From positions 1-37,431 of the forward strand of contig JABFSP010000105.1 of the NCBI GenBank assembly GCA_013140565.1: a stretch of 37,431 bases of DNA, read 5' to 3'. Both the position numbers and the translations under genes were made by a program. The notes under the pieces are model-generated. The model was given only the letters and a program-made list of their open reading frames with translations, was not told the origin of the DNA and searched no databases. Positions within the stretch are counted from its first letter, which is position 1. Each line of letters starts with the position of its first letter. This document shows positions 1 through 9,250 of this stretch, in pieces. This stretch comes from Ignavibacteria bacterium (GTDB taxonomy: Bacteria > Bacteroidota > Ignavibacteria > Tepidaquicellales > OLB5).

Positions 1-65
1 GTGTAATTCAGGCTTAATTCAGTAACTAATTGTGGCATTAAATTTAATTTACTATATCACATTAA

Positions 66-2024
66 TTGAAAAGAAATAACATAAATATTATAGTTATCGT
101 ATTATTTTTCCTTTCAATTAATTTCATTACCTTTGCGCAGGATACAACCAAACCAATAATCAAACCCGTTGATCCCAAAGATACCGTCTACGTTCAGAAT
201 TTTATTCTTGCCGATCATAATTACCAGTATATAAACAAATCTAACCCGGATACATTAACGCGCCGCAGATTTTTGTGGTATCCCGCAAAATCACTTGAGG
301 ATATGTTCAATATTGTACCGGGATATTATTTGAAATTTATGGATATAGGGCAGCTTAACCCTTTAAATTACAACCAGCAGACGTATACCAAAACAGGTTT
401 ATTAAGAAACGGCAGGCCTGTTAATGATCCTCTGGATGGTTCAATAGATTTTAATTTGTTTTCCAGGAATGAAATAGCGGAAATTGAATTTTCAGGTGAC
501 TACAGTAATAATATTTACGGGTACAGCAATACTATAAATGTAATTCAGCGGCAGTTATTTCAATTCAGGCCGTATACTGAAATGAGCTTTTACCAGGATA
601 GATATGAGAATCTTTACCTTGATGCCAATTTTCATCAGAATTTTTTCAGACAGCTGAATTTTAATTTCGGTATCACAAAACACTCGTACGATGGGCATTA
701 CACGAACAGCGATTTTGATAAATGGCTCGGCAGGTTCAACCTGAATTTTGCTCCAAACAATAAACTTAATTTTTTCGCTTATGTAAATTATGCCCATATC
801 CAAAAAGGGCTGAATAGCGGAATTAATCCTGATACAGTTAACCTGGGAGATAAAGGTAAAGTATTTGATGCAACTGAGGCATTTGTGTTTAACAGTGATG
901 CATATGAAATAAAGGAAAGATTTGATGTTGATCTTGGGACTGTTTTTAAAACCGGCAATAATTCAACATCATTGATCCAGTTGTTTGTAAGCAATTCATT
1001 CAGAAATTACAGGGATGAGGAGAATCGCAGCAATCCAAACGGTGTTTATGAAAAAAATAATTACCAATGGATAAATTACGGAATTAAGTTAAAGGAACAA
1101 TTGTATTTTGATCTATCACGGACTCTTAAGCTATATTCTAACTCAGAAGGTGAGTTCAATTATACCGTTAAAAATTACAATTTTAGTTCAGGAACTGACC
1201 CATTTTACCTGAATACCAAAAATATAAATTTTATACAGGAGCTTTCTTTAAAATATAACGATTTATTATTGTCAGGATTTGTCAGAGGGTTTTCCGAGGC
1301 ATTTGATTATGATTATTACTCCGCCGGTTTTAACAGTATCAGTATAACTCCCGGCGCCAAAGCAGAGTATAAGCTGAAATTTTCGGAAAGCGAAAACATG
1401 CAGCTTAAGCTGCAGTACAGTTATAAGGATAACCATGTAAGCACTTCAGTAGATTACAGGAACAATTTTATGAATGTGGGTACAGAGTTTTATTATTACA
1501 AAACGAGAACCTACGATTACTATTTCACCCTGCTGAATTTTCCTCCTTCAACTGTATTCAGAGGTATAAATTTATTTTCTGAAATTAAGGTGTTTAAATT
1601 TAAGCTCGCGTTAAATCATTCTTACTCGTTCAGAAATGATCATAATATGGATAGCCCTGAGAATTTCGGCAGGATAAATTTAGTGTGGGAAGATAATGCA
1701 TTTAAAAACAAGCTTGAATACAAGATCGGACTTGGAACCCGCTATTGGTCTGAATACAGGTCACTATTTTATTCGGGAAGTTCAAATATGTTCCAGCCAT
1801 TCACAATTCATTTAAATTCGATGCAAAACAGCATTCGTATCCCTGCCAACGCCACATTAGATTTCTACATTATCGGTAAGATCGGTAAGGCTACTTTTGG
1901 TTTGACGCTTGAAAACATACTGGATAGAATTGTTTATAATACGGGAGTTTATCCTTTTATGGATAGGGGAGGATTCTTAAACACTATTTCAAGGTTCAAC
2001 ATTACTTGGAATTTCTTCGATTAA
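66..2024 (+). CDS. TonB-dependent receptor-like outer-membrane protein (plug-like N-terminus plus beta-barrel)
   Basis: 652 aa ORF; signal peptide MKRNNINIIVIVLFFLSINFITFAQ; plug-like segment (LRNGRPVNDPLDGSIDFNLFSRNEIAEIEFSGDYSNNIYGYSNTINVIQRQ); repeated aromatic amphipathic strands; C-terminal aromatic residue region. TTG start. Confidence 0.7.
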   Translation: MKRNNINIIVIVLFFLSINFITFAQDTTKPIIKPVDPKDTVYVQNFILADHNYQYINKSNPDTLTRRRFLWYPAKSLEDMFNIVPGYYLKFMDIGQLNPLNYNQQTYTKTGLLRNGRPVNDPLDGSIDFNLFSRNEIAEIEFSGDYSNNIYGYSNTINVIQRQLFQFRPYTEMSFYQDRYENLYLDANFHQNFFRQLNFNFGITKHSYDGHYTNSDFDKWLGRFNLNFAPNNKLNFFAYVNYAHIQKGLNSGINPDTVNLGDKGKVFDATEAFVFNSDAYEIKERFDVDLGTVFKTGNNSTSLIQLFVSNSFRNYRDEENRSNPNGVYEKNNYQWINYGIKLKEQLYFDLSRTLKLYSNSEGEFNYTVKNYNFSSGTDPFYLNTKNINFIQELSLKYNDLLLSGFVRGFSEAFDYDYYSAGFNSISITPGAKAEYKLKFSESENMQLKLQYSYKDNHVSTSVDYRNNFMNVGTEFYYYKTRTYDYYFTLLNFPPSTVFRGINLFSEIKVFKFKLALNHSYSFRNDHNMDSPENFGRINLVWEDNAFKNKLEYKIGLGTRYWSEYRSLFYSGSSNMFQPFTIHLNSMQNSIRIPANATLDFYIIGKIGKATFGLTLENILDRIVYNTGVYPFMDRGGFLNTISRFNITWNFFD

Positions 2025-3068
2025 CGCTTCGCATGCTTCCAATACATCGATCACTTCAACTAATTTAATACACTTGTATTCATCTTTGCCTGTGTAAATA
2101 CACTTAACAGACTTTGGTGAATTAAAAAAACACGGCGAGCAGTCAAGCTCTGTTCGTACAATAATATGCCTGTTCTGCCACGGGTAAAGCTCTTTATAGT
2201 TTGTGTAAGCGAATATTGCCACCTGCGGTATACCGAGTCCGGCTGCCATATGCATTAAAGCTGAATCATTACTTACGAACATACTGCATCTTTCCATCAG
2301 CGCCAGCGATTGCATCAAATTCCCTGTTTTAGGAATCAATACATTGCTTCCGCCAAGTGTCTGGATCATCTCATTTACATCCGTTTCCGTGCCAAATAGC
2401 AGTATTTTAGCATGATAACTTTCAGCAAGCTGCCTGGCAAGAGATGAGTATTTTATAGCTGACCAGCGTTTATTAATGTGTCCCTTAAATGTAGCAGAAC
2501 CTGCATGGAATCCCACGACAAATCTGTGGTTCAGAGCATTCTCGCTGAAATACTTTTCCGCGAATGCTGCGTCATCCTGTGTAAGATATATTTCAAGTCC
2601 CCCAAGCTCTTCTTCGCGTATCTTCGGGAAAACTGTTTTGGCAAGCTCAAAATTTTCGATAACATTGTGCCTGTCTTTAACTTCCTGAATAAGTTTAGTG
2701 TTCAGGAAGTCCCAATTTGACTTTGAATAGTGCAAATACCTGTGGGCGATTTTAACTTTCGCTCCTTCAAGGTACTGCACCATGTTATACTCCCGCCTGT
2801 TTGAAGGATACACGTTAAATGAAGCGTCATAATTGTTTTTACGCAGGGCAAGAGTTTGTTTTAGTGATTTTAGTTTCGACTGCTTAAGGAAATCAATGAA
2901 ATATACATTGCTTACATACGGATTATTCTTAAACAGGTCTTCGACCGGTTTGAACATTACTGCAACATCAATAATAGTATCGGGTGAGTGCCGTTTCATC
3001 AGGGCTAAAGCGGGTGAGAACATTAATGCATCACCAATACCTGATAATGCGTTTATTAATATTCTCAT
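1989..3068 (-). CDS. Glycosyltransferase family 9 (heptosyltransferase-like)
   Basis: 359 aa; MRILINALSGIGDALMFSPAL N-terminus, VGFHAGSA..KRW and SNDSALMHMAAGLGIPQVAIFAYTN motifs typical of GT9. Confidence 0.88.
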   Translation of the reverse strand: MRILINALSGIGDALMFSPALALMKRHSPDTIIDVAVMFKPVEDLFKNNPYVSNVYFIDFLKQSKLKSLKQTLALRKNNYDASFNVYPSNRREYNMVQYLEGAKVKIAHRYLHYSKSNWDFLNTKLIQEVKDRHNVIENFELAKTVFPKIREEELGGLEIYLTQDDAAFAEKYFSENALNHRFVVGFHAGSATFKGHINKRWSAIKYSSLARQLAESYHAKILLFGTETDVNEMIQTLGGSNVLIPKTGNLMQSLALMERCSMFVSNDSALMHMAAGLGIPQVAIFAYTNYKELYPWQNRHIIVRTELDCSPCFFNSPKSVKCIYTGKDEYKCIKLVEVIDVLEACEALIEEIPSNVEP

Positions 3069-3095
3069 ACTGTTTTAAATAAGTTCAAAATTAAA

Positions 3096-3773
3096 TTACG
3101 GCTTATTAAATATCACAAGAAACTTATCATTAAAATCAACCCTGCTCAATACTTCGGCATTGCCGTATATTTTCTGGTACCAATCCAAACCGCGGGGCTT
3201 TTCAATTCTGTTAAGCCTTAGTTTATTTGAAAGGTAAACATTCTTTTCGGGATCCCACATGGTAATAATAAGCTTAGCCCCGCTCTTCAACGAGCGCCAC
3301 AGGTTATTCATAGCCTTATCAAAGCGGTCATCATCGGTGATATGCTGCGTTACATCAATCATAACGCCAAGGTCAAATTTGCCTTCGGGCAGCCTTACTT
3401 CGCTTATATCCCCGTGTATAAATTCATACTGCGGGTATTTTTTCTGAAGGTTGATAATTGATATTTCGGCAATATCATTGCCGGTGTATATTTTGGCACC
3501 CAATGAATTAAAATAATCCGTCCAGTAACCAACGCCAATTCCTATTTCAACAATTGCCATATTTGGAGTTATCTCAATCCCTGCTTTTTTCATTTCACCG
3601 GCTAAGATTACCTTCTTCTCTTCATACATTTTAAGGTTCTCTTCATTGCTCATCCTGAAGTGTCCAACACCCTTTAAGTCAAATGAGTTAGTTAACAGCT
3701 CATTCCAGAAGGTCTTGGGTTTATAGTTGAACATCATCTTAAAATATATCTTAATATCGTTTAACAGTGCCAT
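3096..3773 (-). CDS. Class I SAM-dependent methyltransferase
   Basis: 225 aa; AIVEIGIGVGYWTDYFNSLGAKIYTGNDIAE glycine-rich SAM motif, later FDLGVMIDVTQHI. Confidence 0.82.
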   Translation of the reverse strand: MALLNDIKIYFKMMFNYKPKTFWNELLTNSFDLKGVGHFRMSNEENLKMYEEKKVILAGEMKKAGIEITPNMAIVEIGIGVGYWTDYFNSLGAKIYTGNDIAEISIINLQKKYPQYEFIHGDISEVRLPEGKFDLGVMIDVTQHITDDDRFDKAMNNLWRSLKSGAKLIITMWDPEKNVYLSNKLRLNRIEKPRGLDWYQKIYGNAEVLSRVDFNDKFLVIFNKP

Positions 3774-3777
3774 ATAT

Positions 3778-5781
3778 TTACCTGCTTAGCATCTCCGGTG
3801 CGTATTTTCTTATTTTATCTAAATTGTTCATTGCGTTAGCCGTATCTTTTCTTTCGGCGTACATCTGGTACAAATAATAATGAGCCATCACATTATAATC
3901 ATCAAGCTCAACTGCTTTTTTGTAGTTCTCAAAAGCCTTTTCAGTATTCTTTTGCTGCAGGTAAATATCGCCTATCATCTGGTAGGGGGTGCCCCAACCG
4001 CCCGGACCTGCTGCAATCGCCTGCTGGTACAGACTTAACGCCTCATTGGTTTTAGATTTATCCCTCTGTGTATTCATAGCCTGGTTATACAGGTTTACAA
4101 ATGATTTTTTGTATTCGGGGTTAGGCTGCACCGGTTTAATTTGTGATGCTTCTTCATCAGATTTGCGTTTATACATTATGTCAGTAAATCCCGCTTCTTT
4201 TATGCTGATGTAATACGGATAGTAGTACTTCATGAATGTATCACTTGTGAACAAGCCGCGCTCAGCATAAGCGCTGGGCTTAATGCCCGTTGAAAAATAA
4301 ATGTAGTCAGGCTTGCGGCTCATAATATATTCAACATTGTAATTACGCTCTCTCCAGCCAACATCCTTGCTCGATATTTCAGGTATCGGTTTCGGATTGT
4401 GCGCAACCTCTTTATCAGTCAGCCCAAGCATATCTATAAGAGTTACTTCTGAGTAATACGAAACTGCTCCTATTGTAGTTGCTGCCACAGTCAGCGGCTT
4501 GCCGTTTTGTGTCTGTTTGTTTTTAAGCCAGCCTGCGGTTATTTTCATCTTTTCTACTAACCCTTTTTCAAGATCGGCGTAGCCTTTGATGGTTTCAGCT
4601 TCGTTATTATATGTATAGTATGTGAAGCCGCCTATAAATATCAGCCCAACAATTGCGCCCATTGCCATTTCTCGTTTTTTATCAAACAGCCCGGTAAGCA
4701 TTGCAAGCCCTTCCTGCACCAGGATAAAGAACACAGGCATAACAGGAACAAAAAAACGGTTTGGCCTGAGTACATCGCCGCCAACAAAAATTACATATAT
4801 GGTGAATACAACAAAAATCATTACTAAGTAAAGATAATTATAAAACTTTTCTTTTGATGTCAGTGTGTAGAGCCCGATAAGTAAAAAGAGTCCGTAGAAA
4901 CCGTATGACTTAAGGAAGATCCATGTGTATTCAAAACCCGTGGAAAAATACTCCAGTGATGAGCCTGTTTTTGCGTAGAAAGTATTAGGCAAAAGGTAAC
5001 CATAGTATGAATAACGCCATATCATGTAGATCAATGCCGGGGCAAAATATAAGCCAAGCCAGATAAGATTATTTTTATCTGTCAGTTTTTTTACAGGATT
5101 TATCCCGGCGGTTTTATTCTGCCTGAATGTTACAATGACCTTATGCAGCACAGTAACCGCAAATATCAGGTTGCCTTCAGGTCTGGTGAGTGAGGCAAAA
5201 AGAAATACAACCGAAGAAATAGGGAAGGAGTCAGAGTTATCGTTTATTTCACGGAGATATAAATATATTGCAAGCATTGTCAGGCAGCCAAATAAACCGG
5301 TTTCCATTCCGCTTACTGCCCAGTATGCAAACGAACCGTTTGCGGCAAGCATTAAACAAGCGCCAAGAGAAAATACCAGGTTATAGGCGATTCCTTTACT
5401 TTTGGGGAATATTTTTGAAGATATCAAATATGTGAACAATAGTGTAAGCATACTTGAGATAATTCCCAACACCTGCGATGCCGAAATGAAATTGAATCCA
5501 AGTGACTTAACTCCCGCAAGCAGTACAACCCAAAGAAAGCACGTATACCCTTCAACGCGCTCGCCAATATTGAACACAAGCCCGTTTCCTTCAGTGAAAT
5601 TCTTTACATAACGGTATGTAATAAAAGAATCATCCTGAATAAAATCAAATGTTTTGGAGTAATAATATAAAACAATAGCAAGGATGCCAAGCCCTATCAG
5701 ACCAAATACTTTAATATCCGGTGAGGCGGGCGCTTTTTGTGTTTTAACCTGTGTTTTTTTAACCTGTTTTTTCTGGCTCAA
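3778..5781 (-). CDS. Multi-TM GT39/AftC-like glycosyltransferase with C-terminal TPR repeats
   Basis: 667 aa; DFIQDDSFITYRYVKNFTEGNGLVFNIGERVEGYT motif, many TM helices, C-terminal TPR (GDIYLQQKNTEKAFENYKKAVELDDYNVMAHYYL). Confidence 0.75.
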   Translation of the reverse strand: MSQKKQVKKTQVKTQKAPASPDIKVFGLIGLGILAIVLYYYSKTFDFIQDDSFITYRYVKNFTEGNGLVFNIGERVEGYTCFLWVVLLAGVKSLGFNFISASQVLGIISSMLTLLFTYLISSKIFPKSKGIAYNLVFSLGACLMLAANGSFAYWAVSGMETGLFGCLTMLAIYLYLREINDNSDSFPISSVVFLFASLTRPEGNLIFAVTVLHKVIVTFRQNKTAGINPVKKLTDKNNLIWLGLYFAPALIYMIWRYSYYGYLLPNTFYAKTGSSLEYFSTGFEYTWIFLKSYGFYGLFLLIGLYTLTSKEKFYNYLYLVMIFVVFTIYVIFVGGDVLRPNRFFVPVMPVFFILVQEGLAMLTGLFDKKREMAMGAIVGLIFIGGFTYYTYNNEAETIKGYADLEKGLVEKMKITAGWLKNKQTQNGKPLTVAATTIGAVSYYSEVTLIDMLGLTDKEVAHNPKPIPEISSKDVGWRERNYNVEYIMSRKPDYIYFSTGIKPSAYAERGLFTSDTFMKYYYPYYISIKEAGFTDIMYKRKSDEEASQIKPVQPNPEYKKSFVNLYNQAMNTQRDKSKTNEALSLYQQAIAAGPGGWGTPYQMIGDIYLQQKNTEKAFENYKKAVELDDYNVMAHYYLYQMYAERKDTANAMNNLDKIRKYAPEMLSR

Positions 5782-5808
5782 TCAATAATTATTTCTGTTA
5801 AAAAAAAT

Positions 5809-5850
5809 GCGGCAGTTATGAACTATAAAAACTAATCCATAAACTGCCGC
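5809..5850 (-). terminator. Rho-independent terminator downstream of the DUF2723 gene
   Basis: GCGGCAGTT..AACTGCCGC inverted repeat; on the minus strand followed by ATTTTTTTT. Confidence 0.7.
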
Positions 5851-5862
5851 TTAAAACCTATT

Positions 5863-8682
5863 TTACTTTCCCTGCTGTTTTTGTTTCAATGTTTCTATCT
5901 TTAATTTAACCTCAGGGTTATTTGGTGATACCCTGTCGAGTCTATAAAGTATATCCAGCGCTTTGTTATAATCGTTTCTTGTTTCGTAAATATCTAGCAG
6001 CAGCTTGTACGGATTCCAGAATGACTGAATATCATTTGGGTTCTTGTTCAATGCGTCCAATGCGTCTTTTTCAACCAAAGGAGAAAGTTCATTGAACTTC
6101 GCTAAATTATCAGCCTTCAGGTACTGCATGCATACGTCGTATAATATCCTGTAATCATATGGTACAATATTTTTCGGGAACAATGCTTCCATCCTGTCAA
6201 GTACCTGGTTGGTCCTTGCTTTATCGCCGGCATTTATGAATTCATAAGCAAACTGCAGGTACTGTGTGCGGTAACTTTGTACTGCGTTGTTTTCCACCTG
6301 GTTAAAGAATATATCCGGGTTCTGGAAATTGCCAAAGAAGTAACCGTCCTGTGGGGTCTTTGAAAAACTCCCGGGTGTTTCCATGAAATTCTTCCACATT
6401 TTGTCAACATTCACCCTGAACTGTGTCGGTATATCTGCTTTGAACGGCACAACTCTTTTTGCCATTCCTTCCTGAACCGCGTATTCTTCGAGTCCTATGT
6501 AGTTATCTTCGGTAACCGTCGCAGAAAAATAGATCGGTCTCTGCCAGTTATTGGTTTTTATAATATCAAATATCAGCTGGTCCTGTACCTTAACAGCCTT
6601 AACATTGCCTGATGCGAAAGTATAAGGCATCCTCCACGAAAGTTTATCGGGTGTCTGGTTCTTTGCTTTTAATGTGTCAGGATATGCCGTTGGCGGTACT
6701 GATACATTTACAACCTTAAAATCACCCCATTGTATTGGTGAAATTCTCCTTAGTTCATCATCACTCATGCTTATTGGGACCTTTAGACTGCCGTACGGCA
6801 TTGAGTTCTTCATTTCAAGCGCGTACCAGTCTGTGTTAAGCAGACTTAAATTCACGACACGCACGTCCGTTCTGTAACCTTCAACTGCCTGCAGGTACCA
6901 AAGGGGGAAAGTATCGTTATCACCGTTGGTGAAAAGTATAGCGTCCTTATCGATTCCCTGCAATAGATTATATGCGTATTCAAACGGAACAGTGTTTTCG
7001 TTCCTGTTATTGTAATGGAAATTTGTCTTAAGCATCATACCCGGAACAAGTATAAGTGTTAATACAAGCACTGCGCCGGATAAAGCTTTATTAAGCTGAA
7101 TGCTGGGAATGCTTTCTTTAATCAGCTCAATAATTCCCATTATGCCGATACCAATCCACAATGAATATACAAAGAACGCGCCCGTGTAGAAATAATCTCT
7201 TTCTCTTGGCTGCGGATCCTGCTGTCTCTGGAAGAGCGCTGTGAACACACCCATAAGCAGGAACATCCAGAGGAAAGTAAGCCCAAGCTTCCAGTCTTTC
7301 CGGAAATGGTAGAACAACCCGAAGAGCCCGATGAGGAACGGTATGGCTTTAAATGCCGTGGACCAGAATCCGGCTGCCCCCACCACCAGCAGTAATATTA
7401 CACTAATTAAACTGTACAGATACTTTTGAGAGGAATAAAAATACATTGAGGCAAGCAGCAGTGCGCTTAGCCCGATAATAATTATCATTTTCGTCCCGCT
7501 TGAAGCATTCCACCCAATACCAACATCCTGGTCATAACTTTCTCTGCCAATGTACTGCCATCCAAGATAGCGGTTAAACATCTGGTTTATCTGGTAACGC
7601 CACATGAAATCCATATCACTTGTATACATAGACCATGTTCTTTTATGCATAGGCTCCTGTGAATACCTTCTGGGCCAGAATGGCGCATCGCCGTACTGTT
7701 CACGGCTAAGGTATGATACAAGTCCGGGAAGATTTTTCGGGTCATTTTCATCAATCGGAATATTATCAACACGCGCTCTTAAAATTACACCGGCGTAAAT
7801 TGTGTAACCCAGTATAATAAGGAACGCTGCTGAAAATGCAATTGCATGAGTTTGTTTTTTGTTTTTAGCTGCCCAGTAAATGCCGTATATTAATAGCGGT
7901 GCTATCAGAGCAGCAAATAACGTAACCGCGCCTGAATCTTCAACCTTGAACGCTTTAATATCGCCGCCAAGCCACGTTGGGAACCATATTACCGTAATAG
8001 GGTAGACTGCGATAAACGCCGCCGCTGAAATTGCGACAGCTATTAAAAATCCTTTTCTTTCGTATTTGTGTTTCCTGAAGTAAAATATAAAACCCGCAAC
8101 CAAAATTACCTGAACTACGAGCAAATGGATACCGAGAGAAATACCAACAATGAATGCTACCAAAAGCAGAATTCTTTCATTGCCTTTTTCATCGGCTTTT
8201 TCCCACCAGTGCATAAGCAGCCAGATACATAAACCTACAAGCATTGTTCCCAATGCGTATACTTCCGATTCCATCGCATTGAACCACTCCGCATCACTGA
8301 AAGTGAATGAAAGCGCTCCTATAGCCGCCGCTGAATATATCATTATGGCATCCCAGTTGGTAGAAATTTCTTTCTTCCACACTTTAATAACTGATACAAT
8401 AACCAGGTATAAAAATGATGCCGTGAAAGCCGAGCTGATAGCAGCCAGCGCATTCATACGCAGGGCGGGATTTGACCCGATAGGTATCATTGTTGCCAGC
8501 TTACCAAGCAGTATCCACAGCGGTGCGCCCGGCGGGTGAGGAACCGAAAGCGTGTAAGCGCATGCTATAAATTCGCCGCAATCCCAGAAGGAAAGCGTTT
8601 TTTGCATGGTGTATAAATAGGTAATGGCGGAAATGAGCAGTACTATCCCCGCAAATATATAATTCAGCCTCTTATAATTCAT
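5863..8682 (-). CDS. DUF2723 (TMEM260-like, putative protein O-mannosyltransferase) membrane protein with helical/TPR-like C-terminus
   Basis: 939 aa; N-terminus LYTMQKTLSFWDCGEFIACAYTLSVPHPPGAPLW is the DUF2723 signature; many TM segments; soluble C-terminal helical repeats. Confidence 0.85.
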   Translation of the reverse strand: MNYKRLNYIFAGIVLLISAITYLYTMQKTLSFWDCGEFIACAYTLSVPHPPGAPLWILLGKLATMIPIGSNPALRMNALAAISSAFTASFLYLVIVSVIKVWKKEISTNWDAIMIYSAAAIGALSFTFSDAEWFNAMESEVYALGTMLVGLCIWLLMHWWEKADEKGNERILLLVAFIVGISLGIHLLVVQVILVAGFIFYFRKHKYERKGFLIAVAISAAAFIAVYPITVIWFPTWLGGDIKAFKVEDSGAVTLFAALIAPLLIYGIYWAAKNKKQTHAIAFSAAFLIILGYTIYAGVILRARVDNIPIDENDPKNLPGLVSYLSREQYGDAPFWPRRYSQEPMHKRTWSMYTSDMDFMWRYQINQMFNRYLGWQYIGRESYDQDVGIGWNASSGTKMIIIIGLSALLLASMYFYSSQKYLYSLISVILLLVVGAAGFWSTAFKAIPFLIGLFGLFYHFRKDWKLGLTFLWMFLLMGVFTALFQRQQDPQPRERDYFYTGAFFVYSLWIGIGIMGIIELIKESIPSIQLNKALSGAVLVLTLILVPGMMLKTNFHYNNRNENTVPFEYAYNLLQGIDKDAILFTNGDNDTFPLWYLQAVEGYRTDVRVVNLSLLNTDWYALEMKNSMPYGSLKVPISMSDDELRRISPIQWGDFKVVNVSVPPTAYPDTLKAKNQTPDKLSWRMPYTFASGNVKAVKVQDQLIFDIIKTNNWQRPIYFSATVTEDNYIGLEEYAVQEGMAKRVVPFKADIPTQFRVNVDKMWKNFMETPGSFSKTPQDGYFFGNFQNPDIFFNQVENNAVQSYRTQYLQFAYEFINAGDKARTNQVLDRMEALFPKNIVPYDYRILYDVCMQYLKADNLAKFNELSPLVEKDALDALNKNPNDIQSFWNPYKLLLDIYETRNDYNKALDILYRLDRVSPNNPEVKLKIETLKQKQQGK

Positions 8683-8850
8683 GTATTTGGTAAAATATTA
8701 TAAAAAACAAATATATTTAATATGATTGTCAGTTTCAATTGAAAAACAAAGCATTTTTGAGGTTTATTTATGTGCTGTTTTTGGCATTTCAAAGCGTGTA
8801 ATAACAATTTTTATGATTGCATCAATTATGACAAAAAAGCTAATAGAAAA

Positions 8851-8931
8851 CACCCCTCTCCTTTCAAGATAAACCCGCAGGGAGTATCGCAGTCAAGCAA
8901 AAGGCATGAGGAGAGGGGAAGGGGGAGAGGT
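8851..8931. repeat. Imperfect palindromic intergenic repeat (CCCCTCTCC...GGAGAGGGG...GGGGGAGAGGT)
   Basis: Direct read: cacccctctcctttc..gaggagaggggaagggggagaggt. Confidence 0.55.
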
Positions 8932-8938
8932 CAGAGAA

Positions 8939-9011
8939 CACAGATGATACTGATGATACTAATTTCCACGGATATTTATCAGTATATATCCGTAATATCT
9001 GTGTTATCCGT
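8939..9011. repeat. Nested palindromic intergenic repeat (CACAGAT..CACGGAT..ATCCGT..ATCTGTG)
   Basis: CACAGAT 8939-8945 pairs with ATCTGTG 8997-9003; CACGGAT 8967-8973 pairs with ATCCGT 8988-8993. Confidence 0.6.
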
Positions 9012-9040
9012 GATCAACAATTTTGATTTCCTGCATAAAA

Positions 9041-9064
9041 AAAGGACGCTCTATAGCGTCCTTT
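9041..9064. terminator. Hairpin, terminator-like (bidirectional)
   Basis: AAAGGACGCT CTAT AGCGTCCTTT perfect 10-bp inverted repeat with A/T flanks. Confidence 0.5.
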
Positions 9065-9072
9065 AAAAAATT

Positions 9073-9099
9073 AAATCCTCCCCTTAAAGGGGAGGATTT
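9073..9099. repeat. Short perfect palindrome AAATCCTCCCC-TTAAA-GGGGAGGATTT
   Basis: 11-bp perfect arms, 5-nt loop. Confidence 0.55.
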
Positions 9100-9196
9100 A
9101 GGTGGGGTCTTACTTCACCAGAATCGCTTTTCTTTGAAGTATATCATAATAAGCGTTGGATGCATTGAAATATTCTATATTTTTAAAAAAGAAAAC

Positions 9197-9230
9197 CTGG
9201 AAGGTTTTTAAATCTTCCAGGTTTATTTTT
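9197..9230 (-). terminator. Terminator-like hairpin downstream of the 9251-10159 gene
   Basis: AACCTGGAAG..CTTCCAGGTT inverted repeat just 3' of the minus-strand stop codon. Confidence 0.45.
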
Positions 9231-9250
9231 GCTTTTTGCCTTTTTACTTT

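Noticed and set aside
8150-8539. 129-aa plus-strand ORF antisense to the DUF2723 gene
   Set aside because: Fully embedded opposite a convincing CDS; shadow ORF with no recognisable motif.
8770-9211. ORF-track entries 8770..9066 and 9023..9211 as genes
   Set aside because: They translate through palindromic intergenic repeats and a terminator-like hairpin; no protein-like composition or family.
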